A stretch of 64,000 bases of DNA from Lachnoclostridium sp. An196 (GCF_002160135.1 NZ_NFJZ01000003.1:62001-126000); one strand, 5' to 3'. Shown: positions 1 to 8,420, counted from the stretch's first letter. A program made the numbers and translations. Notes: a model not told the origin generated them from the letters alone.

Positions 1-2
1 TG

Positions 3-1451
3 GTTGAAGGGGAAGAAGAACTTCGTCGTATCATGGCTGAGCCGCTGGAGAAGTGGAGAGTGTTCCTTCATCCAACGCAGAGAAAAATTGTGAATAAAAA
101 CTATTCTGGTTCTGCAAGAGTACTTGGCGGAGCAGGAACCGGAAAAACCGTTGTTGCAATGCACAGGGCAAAGCATCTGGCAGCAGGGCTGAAGAATAAG
201 GAAAGAATTCTTTTCACCACTTATACAGCAAACCTTGCCTCTGATATTAAGGATAATCTGCGAAAGATCTGTACGCTGGATGAGATCAGAAGAATTGACG
301 TGATCAATCTGGATGCGTGGGTATCACAGTTCCTTCGTGAGCATGGATATCCGGCAGAGATTGCCTATGACGAAAAGGCGGACAACCTCTGGGAAGAAGC
401 GGTGACAGGAACGGACTTTTCCGGGGAGTTTCCTGTGAGCTTCTATGAAGAAGAATATAATCGCGTAGTCGTAGCCCAAGAGGCTTTTTCGTTAGAGAAG
501 TATGTTAAGGCAAGCAGAACCGGGCGCGGCACCAGACTCGATAGAAAAAAGAGAATGCAGATATGGAAGGTGTTTGAAGCTTACCAAAATCTGATGAAGG
601 AAAATCAGGTCCGTGATATCAATACAGCTATGTATGAGTGCAGGCTGTTAATAGAAAAAACATCCTCAGAAACACGATATAGGCACGTTATCGTCGATGA
701 GGGACAGGATCTTAGCGCTAATGCGTTTCGTTTGCTCAGGTCGATCGCCGGTGAAGAACACGAGAACGATATTTTCATAGTTGGCGATGCGCACCAGAGG
801 ATTTATAAAAACAAAGCCGCTCTGTCAAAGTGTGGAATCAATATCAGAGGCAGAAGCAGTGTTCTGAGAATCAATTACAGAACAACGGAAGAGATTCGGA
901 AGGCGGCATTTGCTTTGCTGAATGGAATATTCTTTGATGATTTGGATGACTCCTTCGACACAGGGGACCGTTGTCAGTCCCTTACGCACGGATCAGTTCC
1001 GGAGATAATTGCTACTGCGAACGCAAACGAGGAATTTGAAGCAATCCTGGCGAAAATCAAAGGATTGATCGATGGCGGTGTGTCTGCAAAAAATATCTGT
1101 GTTGTCGCCAGGACTCACAAATTGCTTGATGATTATATCGCTCATTTCACTTCGAGTGGGATTCGCTGTTATGAGATCAAGGGAAATAAGGCGGATGATC
1201 GTGGCCTGGACGGGATCCGTGTTGCCACGATGCACAGAGTTAAGGGACTGGAATTCCAGTATGTATTTGTTGTAGCAGCAAACAACAGGATTATTCCGTT
1301 AGCTTCGGCAATCGACCATACAGATTCCGTCAGTGAGCAGGAAACAATGACTGCAGAAAAGTGTCTTCTTTATGTGGCACTGACAAGAGCCCAAAAGGGT
1401 GCTTATATCAGCGGGTATGGAAAGATGTCAGAGTTCCTGCAGGGGAAGTAA
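3..1451 (+). CDS. UvrD/Rep-type DNA helicase, 5' end outside window
   Basis: Superfamily 1 helicase that would use ATP to unwind DNA or RNA-DNA duplexes. The frame is open to the window edge and translates upstream of the first ATG (33), so the gene very likely starts before the window. Counting from the ATG at 33, a Walker A motif (GGAGTGKT) lies near residue 32, a DEGQD motif near 224, then GDAHQ, an NYRTTEE segment, an ATMHRVKGLEF segment and a C-terminal YVALTRAQ, which are the standard motifs of the UvrD family. It ends 24 bases before a zinc-ribbon gene. Related proteins are found in mobile or defence islands; the exact role here is unknown. Confidence 0.9.
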   Translation, partial: VEGEEELRRIMAEPLEKWRVFLHPTQRKIVNKNYSGSARVLGGAGTGKTVVAMHRAKHLAAGLKNKERILFTTYTANLASDIKDNLRKICTLDEIRRIDVINLDAWVSQFLREHGYPAEIAYDEKADNLWEEAVTGTDFSGEFPVSFYEEEYNRVVVAQEAFSLEKYVKASRTGRGTRLDRKKRMQIWKVFEAYQNLMKENQVRDINTAMYECRLLIEKTSSETRYRHVIVDEGQDLSANAFRLLRSIAGEEHENDIFIVGDAHQRIYKNKAALSKCGINIRGRSSVLRINYRTTEEIRKAAFALLNGIFFDDLDDSFDTGDRCQSLTHGSVPEIIATANANEEFEAILAKIKGLIDGGVSAKNICVVARTHKLLDDYIAHFTSSGIRCYEIKGNKADDRGLDGIRVATMHRVKGLEFQYVFVVAANNRIIPLASAIDHTDSVSEQETMTAEKCLLYVALTRAQKGAYISGYGKMSEFLQGK

Positions 1452-1475
1452 CTATTGTTAAGGAGTATCAGAATT

Positions 1476-1820
1476 ATGAGTTTGATTCTATGCCCAGAAT
1501 GTGGAACGAAAATCTCTGATAGAGCGACAAAATGTCCTCATTGTGGCTTTCAGAGCGCGGATGCCGAGAGGCCTATTAGCGAACAAGATAAGTATGAGAT
1601 AGTTCCTATTTTTGAATATGATATTGAGGAGTGGAAACCTAATAGGGGAGATCTGAGCGTGATCTCCTATGAAGACAATAAAAGCCTTATCGAATATTTT
1701 GGTAGTTGGGAAACAATTCAGGTCAAACTCCCGGCAATTGCTGAAGTCATAGGGGGCTATGGCGAATAAAGAACATGTGATGATCGCCAAAATGGATAGC
1801 TATGTTAAGGACCTGATATA
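1476..1820 (+). pseudogene. Zinc-ribbon protein gene, frameshifted and truncated
   Basis: The start is ATG 1476, with AAGGAG about ten bases upstream; an in-frame TTG at 1455 has no such site. The N terminus has two CPxCG knuckles (CPECG, CPHCG), a zinc ribbon. Translation stops at 1769 (97 residues). A plausible continuation (residues NKEHVMIAKMDSYVKDLI) is found one frame away, directly after a run of five G at 1752-1756. One extra G would explain the shift. That second frame is lost at about 1816, where recombinase-like sequence begins. Seen: the frames and the zinc ribbon. Inferred: that both pieces were one gene. A sequencing error in the G run is possible. Confidence 0.65.
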
Positions 1821-2299
1821 CACTTATTGAAAGGATTGACCTGTTTCCTGAAAGACAGGAAAATGGAAGCATCCTGAAGCGAATCAGATTTAAATTCCGC
1901 GTAGATTATGACGCTGAAGATGGTGGCAAGGTGTTGCTCAACGAAAACGACGTCGAGACTGTAGTTCTTTTGTCACACAAATCCCCGGACAGTGTTATTA
2001 ATGTAAAGGTAGAATTTGGAGAAGGCGATGATAAGATATCGTTGGATGCGATTGCAGAACGGGCGAAGAAATATCAGCCGAAACCGAAAATCACATATAA
2101 GATGATACGGGAATATGTGGAGCAGAAGTATGGATTTAAGGTACATACCGCTTATATTGCGGAGGTGAAAAGATCTCTGGGACTGACAATGTATGACGCG
2201 CCTAATGTGACAGAGGAATTGAAACAGCCGAGGAAACGGCCGCCAAAAGAAAAGGTAGAAGCGATAACGGAGGCATTTAAATATTTTGAGGTAATCTAA
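1817..2299 (+). pseudogene. C-terminal fragment of a large serine recombinase-like protein
   Basis: Open frame without its own proper start (TAT 1817 onward; the first usable start is GTG 1931). It reads LIERIDLFPERQENGSILK, then FKFRVDY, DVETVVLLSHK and a basic tail ending KVEAITEAFKYFEVI. From memory, this tail is typical of the end of large serine recombinases of clostridial transposons; similar tails also appear on proteins annotated as RlmD-type RNA methyltransferases, so the family is not certain. No catalytic domain is present. It begins exactly where the zinc-ribbon gene breaks off, so it looks like the scar of a lost mobile element. Confidence 0.55.
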
Positions 2300-2568
2300 T
2301 GGATGAAAATATTTACCAGATTGCAGGGCAGATAGTCCTATTGCATGAGAAAGCTTATGAGGTTTATTTGCCGTTAGTTGAAGATGTGTGCAGCAGAACT
2401 GTGCCAGAAGATGAATTGTCACATTTGTTAGATTATTTACTGGACTTTGCGTGTGATGAAAAAATCCTGGGATTGTACAAAAGGGTATGTAGAAAGTATT
2501 TGGATGTATATCCCGGTTGTATTGGGGATTATATTGAAGCATATCGGGAAATGTGGGGAGGAGGATAG
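2299..2568 (+). CDS. Small acidic protein of unknown function
   Basis: 89 residues, acidic and predicted helical, with no signal peptide and no motif that I can name. Its ATG overlaps the stop codon of the preceding frame by one base (TAATG), which suggests translational coupling to the recombinase-like fragment and that the pair travelled together on a mobile element. I do not recognise a function. The protein appears complete and is not obviously damaged. Confidence 0.6.
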   Translation: MDENIYQIAGQIVLLHEKAYEVYLPLVEDVCSRTVPEDELSHLLDYLLDFACDEKILGLYKRVCRKYLDVYPGCIGDYIEAYREMWGGG

Positions 2569-2643
2569 TTACTCAGCAGATTTTTCTTAAAGGGAAAAGA
2601 ATACAGTGTTTCAGAATGTTATGGTTTGTTTAAGGGAGGTACA

Positions 2644-3498
2644 ATGGGGAAGATAATTAAAGATACAATTCATGCGGCCGGAGTTGATATTGGAATTTAT
2701 ACGCAGGATTTTGAAAATGAATTTATTTCCTTGACGGATATTGCCCGATATAAGAGCGATGATCCGACAGCAGTTATTCAAAACTGGATGAGGAATCGGG
2801 ATGTGATAGAATTTTTAGGTCTCTGGGAAAGGCTGCATAATCCAGATTTTAAACTCCTCGAATTCGAGGGGTTTAGAAAACAGGCTGGCGCGAATGCTTT
2901 TACGATGTCGCCTAAGAAATGGATTGAAGCGACAGATGCTATTGGTATTGTTTCAAAAGCAGGACGCTATGGAGGAACATATGCTCATAGCGATATTGCC
3001 ATGTCTTTTGCAACCTGGATTTCTCCAGAGTTCCAGTTGTATATTATGAAAGACTATAGGCGTTTAAAGACAGATGAAAACAGTCGATTGTCTTTGAATT
3101 GGAATTTGAATAGAGAGATTTCCAAATTGAATTATAGGATACATACGGATGCAATCAAAGGAAATTTGCTTCCGCCGGAACTGACACCTGCACAGGTAGC
3201 GTATACCTATGCGAATGAAGCGGATATGCTGAATGTTGTTTTATTTGGAAAAACCGCAAAACAGTGGAAAGATGAAAATCCAACATCGAAAGGAAATATG
3301 CGAGATGTAGCAACTCTGAATCAATTACTGGTACTTGCGAATCTGGAAAGTTATAATGCTGTTTTAATTAATCAGGGGAAAAGTCAAAAAGAGCGTATGG
3401 AATTGTTGCGGCAGTTGGCGGTACAGCAGTTGCAGACGTTGGAAACAGTAAGTTTAAATAATTTTCCAAAATTAGGAACGGATTTGCAGAAAGTATAA
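2644..3498 (+). CDS. KilA-N domain protein
   Basis: 284 residues. ATG 2644 follows AAGGGAGGT at good spacing. The KilA-N DNA-binding domain is seen at roughly residues 20-140: FISLTDIARYKSDDP, VIQNWMRNRDVIEFLGLWE, then YGGTYAHSDIAMSFATWISPEF. The C-terminal half (from about residue 150) is the extension seen in many stand-alone bacterial KilA-N proteins. Such proteins occur in phages and phage remnants; the precise role is not known. A decayed copy of the same domain lies about 1.6 kb downstream (from 4277), in keeping with a former prophage or duplication here. Confidence 0.88.
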   Translation: MGKIIKDTIHAAGVDIGIYTQDFENEFISLTDIARYKSDDPTAVIQNWMRNRDVIEFLGLWERLHNPDFKLLEFEGFRKQAGANAFTMSPKKWIEATDAIGIVSKAGRYGGTYAHSDIAMSFATWISPEFQLYIMKDYRRLKTDENSRLSLNWNLNREISKLNYRIHTDAIKGNLLPPELTPAQVAYTYANEADMLNVVLFGKTAKQWKDENPTSKGNMRDVATLNQLLVLANLESYNAVLINQGKSQKERMELLRQLAVQQLQTLETVSLNNFPKLGTDLQKV

Positions 3499-3630
3499 AA
3501 GTATTTTACAAGTTGTATGAATAATAAGGCATAAAGAAGAATGACGCATATGGATGGCTAAGGTGTACATAGAGGAGAATGGTAATATGGCTATTGTTAA
3601 GAAATCATTCGGAAAGAATTATTTGCGGTG

Positions 3631-3768
3631 TTACAAGAATGAAAAGGGAAAAGGTGCGTTCAGCGCAGAGTCCAGCATTCCTTCATCGCGCAGGCCGGAT
3701 GAACCTCCGGTTTCTGCAATGAGTTGTTCATGCAGCAGAAGTATCTGCGGTTTGGATAATCGGATCAT
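3631..3768 (-). pseudogene. doc: Truncated Doc/Fic toxin (death-on-curing)
   Basis: Reading the minus strand from ATG 3768 gives a protein starting MIRLSKPQILLLHEQLIAE and then TGGSSGLRDEGMLDSALNAP, the conserved N terminus of Doc-family toxins. After about 39 residues the family sequence is lost and a stop follows (45 residues in all), so the catalytic HxFxxGNKR loop is absent. The ATG overlaps the stop of the Phd-type antitoxin gene (ATGA), the normal operon arrangement. It must be non-functional as a Fic-type kinase. Too short to appear in standard ORF calls. Confidence 0.85.
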
Positions 3769-4007
3769 TTGGCAAGTACCTCGTAAGCCTGTCGGTTCTT
3801 TTCAATGAGACGTTTGGAAATAGCCATGACATCTTCATCGGCGGCAAGCTGTTCTTGCTCAGCGGCACTGAATTCTATGACCAGATATCGGGGAACATTG
3901 TTCTTTAATATGATAACAGAACCATTCTCATCTACAAGGCGGGCTACTTTAGAGAAGTTTTGATTGGCATCGGTGATGGAAACCAGGTTTTTCGTGTTGA
4001 TATTCAT
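3765..4007 (-). CDS. phd: Phd/YefM-family antitoxin
   Basis: 80 residues. The N terminus NLVSITDANQNFSKVARLVDE is the DNA-binding fold of Phd/YefM antitoxins, followed by VIILKNNVPRYLVIEF, the strand-rich end of that domain; the C-terminal part normally wraps the toxin. The ribosome binding site AGGAGG precedes ATG 4007. Phd proteins repress their own operon and neutralise Doc. The partner here is cut short, so this is an orphan antitoxin that may still repress its promoter or cross-protect. Confidence 0.9.
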   Translation of the reverse strand: MNINTKNLVSITDANQNFSKVARLVDENGSVIILKNNVPRYLVIEFSAAEQEQLAADEDVMAISKRLIEKNRQAYEVLAK

Positions 4008-4035
4008 AATGAGACCTCCTTTGCTCTTTGTTTTT

Positions 4036-4063
4036 ATTATATCCGGGAATAGGAGAAATTCAA
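4036..4063 (-). promoter_or_regulatory. Promoter of phd/doc remnant
   Basis: On the minus strand, TTGAAT (4063-4058) and TATAAT (4041-4036) are separated by 16 bases and lie just upstream of the antitoxin ribosome binding site. Confidence 0.6.
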
Positions 4064-4276
4064 CCTATTTCATAAAAATTTACAGGCAGGGGCGTTCAAA
4101 ATCTCTACGACTCTGCCCCGTGGGAACGGGCGCGGGGGCTCGTGCGCGAAAAAAGCGTTTTCAAAAGGGTAATTAAGGGCGGCCGTCTGCGGCTGCTCAT
4201 TTTTTCGAAGGAAGGGATCCAATAACACAGGCAGGCGTGGCGGTGCGAGACCCGGTGTAGGAAGAAAGAAATCTGC

Positions 4277-4488
4277 TGTCAAGATTTTGAAGATGAATTT
4301 CTTCCTTTGACAGATATTGCCCGGTATAAGAGCGATGATCCGACGGCGGTTATTCAAAACTGGATGAGAAATCGGGATGTAATAGAATTTCTGAGCCTAT
4401 GGGAATGATTACATAATTCAGATTTTAAACCCCCTCGAATTCGAGGGGTTTAAAAAGCAGGCTGGTGCCAATGAGTTTATAATGCCAT
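4277..4488 (+). pseudogene. Decayed second copy of the KilA-N gene
   Basis: The frame from 4277 gives CQDFEDEFLPLTDIARYK, then VIQNWMRNRDVIEF, nearly the same as residues 15-60 of the intact protein encoded from 2644, but it ends in TGA after LSLWE. Nucleotide similarity continues past the stop (CCTCGAATTCGAGGGG and the AAGCAGGCTGG stretch occur in both). There is no start codon in the right place. The 270 bases before it (4008-4276) hold the phd promoter and otherwise no gene that I can recognise. Confidence 0.8.
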
Positions 4489-4498
4489 CTAAGAGCAG

Positions 4499-4678
4499 AT
4501 GATTAGAGTCTTGTCACAAAAACCAAATGCCACAGCAAAGGAGTTAAGTTCAATTTTGGAAATCAGTACACGTAAAGTAGCTCGCGTCATAAAAACATTA
4601 AAAAAAGAAGGAAAGATTTCTCGTGTAGGTTCTGATCGAAAAGGATATTGGAAAATTATTGAAGGAGATAAAACTTGA
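4499..4678 (+). pseudogene. Winged-helix fragment, C-terminal end of an AlbA_2/AAA-type regulator
   Basis: A 59-residue frame with a clear helix-turn-helix: ATAKELSSILEISTRKVARV, then IKTLKKEGKISRVGSDRKGYW. This is the usual C-terminal winged helix of ATP-binding transcriptional regulators of the AlbA_2 group. There is no convincing ribosome binding site, a stop lies three codons upstream, and it abuts the decayed KilA-N copy, so it is most likely a gene tail left by a deletion. From 4679 to 4851 I see nothing definite. Confidence 0.6.
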
Positions 4679-4851
4679 GATAGGCCCCCGCATACTTTGG
4701 CTTCCAGAAAATCAAACTCAAGATACTGAGCGTACTATAAATAAAAGAGATTCCGATAATTCTGCAAGGACAAATTTGTGCCCTTATAGAAGCGGCACCC
4801 GGATGTTTTGCCCTTGCGTCAGCACAATAATCGGAAGAAAGAGAGGTATCT

Positions 4852-5565
4852 ATGAGGTTTAACGTACATGCCGGCCATAATCCGGCCGGAAAAGTGGCAA
4901 GCGGCGCCGTGGGGCTGATCAATGAATCCACGGAAAACCGGAGAGTTAAGGAAGAGGTGATCAGCCAGCTCCGGGAACTGGGACATACGGTCTATGATTG
5001 TACCTGCAACAACGGTACCGGACAGACCGATGTACTGCAGAAAATCGTAGCCCAGTGTAACGACCATGATGTGGACCTGGATGTGTCTATTCATTTTAAC
5101 AGCGGAGCAGGGGATCCGGCCGGTGATGATAAGACCACAGGCGTGGAAGCCTATGTGTATTCTGCATCCAGCACGGCCAAAGCGTATGCGGAGAAGGTTT
5201 GCCAGACGGTTTCCGGACTGGGATTCCGGAACCGCGGAGTGAAATACAGCACCAGTCTTTACGTGCTGAAGCATACAAAGGCTCCGGCAGTACTGGTGGA
5301 ATGTTGTTTCGTGGATGATAAAGATGATGTGGAACTGTACGATTTTCGGAAGATGGCCGCAGCGATCGTGTACGGGATTACCGGACAGCATATCCAGGAG
5401 AGCCAGGAAACAGCTCCTGCGGCTCCGGGAGAAGAAACGCCTGTCGGCGATCCGAAGGAACTGTACCGAGTTCAGACAGGCGCATATGGAGTCAAAGAGA
5501 ACGCGGAGGCTATGAAAGCCCGTCTGCAGGAGGCAGGTTTTGACGCGGTCATTGTGAAAGCATAA
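4852..5565 (+). CDS. N-acetylmuramoyl-L-alanine amidase with SPOR repeat
   Basis: 237 residues. It cuts the amide bond between MurNAc and the stem peptide. The Amidase_3 fold spans residues 1-185: the first zinc ligand in NVHAGHNP (His 7), a glutamate near residue 24, SIHFNSGAG (His near 82), and the catalytic glutamate in AVLVECCFVDD. A linker rich in Ala, Pro and Glu leads to a SPOR-like repeat (YRVQTGAYGVKENAEAMKA) at the end. No signal peptide is seen, as in phage endolysins, and it sits in phage debris. GAGAGG precedes the ATG. Probably a relic lysin or one adopted by the host. Confidence 0.9.
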   Translation: MRFNVHAGHNPAGKVASGAVGLINESTENRRVKEEVISQLRELGHTVYDCTCNNGTGQTDVLQKIVAQCNDHDVDLDVSIHFNSGAGDPAGDDKTTGVEAYVYSASSTAKAYAEKVCQTVSGLGFRNRGVKYSTSLYVLKHTKAPAVLVECCFVDDKDDVELYDFRKMAAAIVYGITGQHIQESQETAPAAPGEETPVGDPKELYRVQTGAYGVKENAEAMKARLQEAGFDAVIVKA

Positions 5566-5570
5566 ATAAA

Positions 5571-5606
5571 GCAGCGTGGACAAAGCTCATAATTTGCCCA
5601 CGCTGC
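5571..5606. terminator. Hairpin after the amidase gene
   Basis: GCAGCGTGG (5571-5579) pairs with CCACGCTGC (5598-5606). The T-rich side lies on the minus-strand reading, so it may stop transcription coming from the ArsR gene as well as from the amidase. The next 100 bases show nothing definite. Confidence 0.6.
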
Positions 5607-5706
5607 AGAAAATACAATCGATATTTTATATCCGCCAATATCAATCTCCACATCTTACCTGATCCCGATCCGCTTTACCGCCGCCGTAAAGATAACCCCG
5701 CAGCCG

Positions 5707-6081
5707 TCATTCCCCGTCCGCTTTCGATAAACAGGTCACCTGCACGATCTGCTCGATCACGTGATGCAGAAGCTGCGCCTGTTCTGTCTCGGCGGCTTTA
5801 TAATACATTTCTTTTCCGCTGCGGCGGGAGGTGATCAGGTGGCCGGCCTTCAGCTGCTTCAGATGATGGGAGACCGCCGGACTGCTCATGCCTACCATGG
5901 AGGCGATATTGATGACACATTCTTCACAGTGGCACAGGATCCAGAAGATACGGACGCGGTTTCCGTCGCCGAGCTGTTTGAAAATATCCGCTGCAGTCTG
6001 AAAGACCTCTGCTCCCGGCATCTGATCCAGTTCTTTTTCTATACTCTGCCCGTGGTCATGGGGCAGTCTGGTATCCGTCAC
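5707..6081 (-). CDS. ArsR/SmtB-family metal-responsive repressor
   Basis: 124 residues. Winged-helix repressor that leaves DNA when it binds metal. The core is seen at residues 25-100: LGDGNRVRIFWILCHCEECV, then VGMSSPAVSHHLKQLKAGHL and SRRSGKEMYYKA. The HCEECV segment places two cysteines (about 51 and 54) at the alpha-3 metal site of the family, and several histidines lie at both ends. It is divergent from the metal pump genes, and the shared intergenic region carries a strong promoter followed by a perfect palindrome, its likely operator. The inducer is probably cadmium, zinc or a related ion; sequence alone does not settle which. Confidence 0.9.
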   Translation of the reverse strand: MTDTRLPHDHGQSIEKELDQMPGAEVFQTAADIFKQLGDGNRVRIFWILCHCEECVINIASMVGMSSPAVSHHLKQLKAGHLITSRRSGKEMYYKAAETEQAQLLHHVIEQIVQVTCLSKADGE

Positions 6082-6179
6082 AAATATTCCTCCTTCGTTT
6101 CCGGTTTGTTCCCATTATAGCACAGTCATTATATAGGAAACAATTGAAAAAAAGTATTGAAAAAGATTACCGCAAGGTA

Positions 6180-6208
6180 TTGACATTCACGGTCAAACGA
6201 GATATTAT
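6180..6208 (+). promoter_or_regulatory. Promoter of the metal-efflux operon
   Basis: TTGACA (6180-6185) and TATTAT (6203-6208) with 17-base spacing, a near-consensus sigma-A promoter for the genes starting at 6263. Confidence 0.85.
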
Positions 6209-6218
6209 GAATTTAACA

Positions 6219-6236
6219 ATTAAACATACGTTTAAT
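6219..6236. promoter_or_regulatory. Putative ArsR-family operator
   Basis: Perfect inverted repeat ATTAAAC-ATAC-GTTTAAT just downstream of the -10 box, where a bound repressor would block transcription. Assigned to the adjacent ArsR-family protein by position. Confidence 0.75.
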
Positions 6237-6262
6237 CGAAAAAAGAAGGGAGTTATATAATC

Positions 6263-6481
6263 ATGAAAAAGACCTATAAAATCGAAGTGGACTGCGCAAA
6301 CTGTGCCAATAAGATGGAAGAAGCAGCGAACAAGACTGCAGGAGTGAAGAGCGCGGTGGTGAACTTCATGACGCTGAAGATGAATGTGGAGTTTGAAGAG
6401 GGCCAGGATCCTAAAGCGGTCATGCAGGAAGTTCGAAAAAACTGCAAGAAAGTCGAAGACGACTGTGAAGTGTATATCTAA
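6263..6481 (+). CDS. Heavy-metal-associated (HMA) domain protein
   Basis: 72 residues, one ferredoxin-like HMA domain. The metal loop reads VDCANCANKMEE with Cys 11 and Cys 14; the usual GMTCxxC is replaced by DCANC, the variant common in HMA domains tied to Cd/Zn-type pumps. It probably carries the ion to, or regulates, the ATPase encoded 20 bases downstream, which lacks an HMA domain of its own. First gene of the operon behind the promoter at 6180. Confidence 0.9.
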   Translation: MKKTYKIEVDCANCANKMEEAANKTAGVKSAVVNFMTLKMNVEFEEGQDPKAVMQEVRKNCKKVEDDCEVYI

Positions 6482-6501
6482 CATACAGGAGGGATCTGGT
6501 T

Positions 6502-8388
6502 ATGAGCAAAAAGCAGAAAAAGATGCTGGTCCGCATTATCGCGGCTGCGGTTCTGCTGATCGTTTTGAATTTCATACCAGCGACGGGAATTGTACGGTTT
6601 ATACTTTACCTGGTGCCTTATCTGGTTATCGGGTACGATATTTTGCTCAAAGCGTTAAAAGGGATCAAGAACCGCCAGGTATTTGATGAGAATTTCCTGA
6701 TGGCGGTGGCGACCGTCGGCGCGATTGCGCTGGCGCTCTATGACCGGAGCGGGGATTATACAGAAGCAGTTGCCGTTATGCTGTTCTATCAGGTGGGCGA
6801 GTGGTTCCAGAGCTACGCGGTGGGTAAGAGCCGTAGAAATATCAGCGAACTGATGGATATCCGCCCGGATTACGCGAATGTGGAACGGGACGGCAGGCTG
6901 GAGAAGGTGGATCCGGACGAAGTGGAGATCGGAAGCATGATCGTGGTACAGCCCGGCGAGAAAGTGCCCATCGACGGTATCATCATAGAAGGCTCTTCCA
7001 GCCTGAATACCAGCGCGCTGACGGGAGAGAGTCTGCCGCGGGATGCAAGGGCAGGAGATGAGATCATCAGCGGCTGCATCAATATGACCGGCGTGCTGAA
7101 GATCCGGACCACGAAGGAATTTGGAGAGTCTACGGTGTCCAGGATCCTGGATCTGGTGGAAAATGCCAGTTCCAGAAAATCCAGGTCCGAGGACTTTATC
7201 AGCAAATTTGCCCGTGTCTATACGCCGGCGGTATGCTATGCGGCTCTTGCGCTGGCATTCCTGCCGCCTCTGGCGCGGATGTTCGCGCTGGGGCTTCCGG
7301 CTGACTGGGGCACCTGGATCTACCGCGCGCTGACGTTCCTGGTAATCAGCTGCCCGTGCGCGTTGGTGATCAGTATACCTTTGAGCTTTTTCGCGGGAAT
7401 AGGCGGGGCCAGCAATGCCGGCGTTCTGGTGAAAGGCTCCAATTATCTGGAGACGTTGTCCCAGACGAAGATTGTGGTATTTGATAAGACGGGAACGCTG
7501 ACCCAGGGTGTATTTGAAGTCAACGGCATCCATCACAATGAACTGGAAGATGAAAAACTGATCGAATACGCGGCTCTGGCGGAAAGCGCTTCATCGCATC
7601 CGATCAGCAGAAGCCTGCAGAAAGCGTATGGAAAAGAGATTGACCGCAGCCGGGTGACAGATATCAAGGAGATCAGCGGAGGCGGCGTGATTGCCAGAGT
7701 GGACGGCACGGAAGTGGCAGCCGGCAATGACAAGCTGATGAATCAGCTGGGGATTCCGTATATTAATTGTCATTCTGTAGGCACGATTATCCATATGGCG
7801 GTCAACGGGACATATGCCGGTCACATCGTCATATCCGACGTCCTAAAGCCGCACTCGAAAGAGGCGGTCCAGGCGCTGAAAGCAGCAGGCGTTCGTCAGA
7901 CCGTGATGCTTACCGGCGACGCCCGGAAAGTGGCGGACCAGGTGGCTTCAGAACTTGGGCTGGACAGTGTGTACAGTGAACTGCTTCCGGAGGACAAAGT
8001 AAATAAAGTAGAAGAACTGTTGAAAAACAAGCCGGAAAATGTTAAACTGGCGTTTGTGGGAGACGGCATCAACGATGCGCCTGTGCTTGGCCGCGCTGAC
8101 ATCGGCATCGCCATGGGGGCCATGGGATCGGATGCGGCGATCGAGGCGGCGGACGTGGTGCTGATGGACGACGACCCGCTGAAAATCGCGAAGGCGATCC
8201 GCATATCCCGCAAGTGTCTGCGTATCGTATACCAGAATATAATTTTTGCCATTGGCATCAAGCTGATCTGTCTGGTGCTGGGGGCGATGGGTATCGCGAA
8301 CATGTGGCTGGCGATCTTCGCCGATGTGGGCGTGATGATTATCGCCGTGCTGAATGCGATACGCGCTTTGTTCGTGAAGAAACTGTAA
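6502..8388 (+). CDS. cadA: Heavy-metal-exporting P1B-type ATPase
   Basis: 628 residues. ATP-driven efflux pump in the cell membrane. Motifs in order: actuator TGES near residue 174, the transmembrane ion site SCPCALVIS near 285, the phosphorylation motif DKTGTLTQG near 328, SSHPIS of the nucleotide-binding domain near 368, and GDGINDAP near 520. The CPC motif with no N-terminal metal domain fits the Cd/Zn/Co group (CadA/ZntA), but copper is not excluded. The HMA domain is supplied as a separate protein by the gene before it. Ribosome binding site AGGAGG at 6487. Confidence 0.93.
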   Translation: MSKKQKKMLVRIIAAAVLLIVLNFIPATGIVRFILYLVPYLVIGYDILLKALKGIKNRQVFDENFLMAVATVGAIALALYDRSGDYTEAVAVMLFYQVGEWFQSYAVGKSRRNISELMDIRPDYANVERDGRLEKVDPDEVEIGSMIVVQPGEKVPIDGIIIEGSSSLNTSALTGESLPRDARAGDEIISGCINMTGVLKIRTTKEFGESTVSRILDLVENASSRKSRSEDFISKFARVYTPAVCYAALALAFLPPLARMFALGLPADWGTWIYRALTFLVISCPCALVISIPLSFFAGIGGASNAGVLVKGSNYLETLSQTKIVVFDKTGTLTQGVFEVNGIHHNELEDEKLIEYAALAESASSHPISRSLQKAYGKEIDRSRVTDIKEISGGGVIARVDGTEVAAGNDKLMNQLGIPYINCHSVGTIIHMAVNGTYAGHIVISDVLKPHSKEAVQALKAAGVRQTVMLTGDARKVADQVASELGLDSVYSELLPEDKVNKVEELLKNKPENVKLAFVGDGINDAPVLGRADIGIAMGAMGSDAAIEAADVVLMDDDPLKIAKAIRISRKCLRIVYQNIIFAIGIKLICLVLGAMGIANMWLAIFADVGVMIIAVLNAIRALFVKKL

Positions 8389-8420
8389 ATGCCGCTGAGA
8401 GCGGAATGAGATATCAGGAA

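Noticed and set aside
3554-3808. 84-codon plus-strand frame starting MAKVYIEENG
   Set aside because: Its second half is antisense to the Doc remnant; the first half could be the start of a lost gene but matches nothing known to me.
4070-4357. 95-codon minus-strand frame in the prophage debris
   Set aside because: Pro-rich, no family, overlaps the KilA-N remnant on the other strand.
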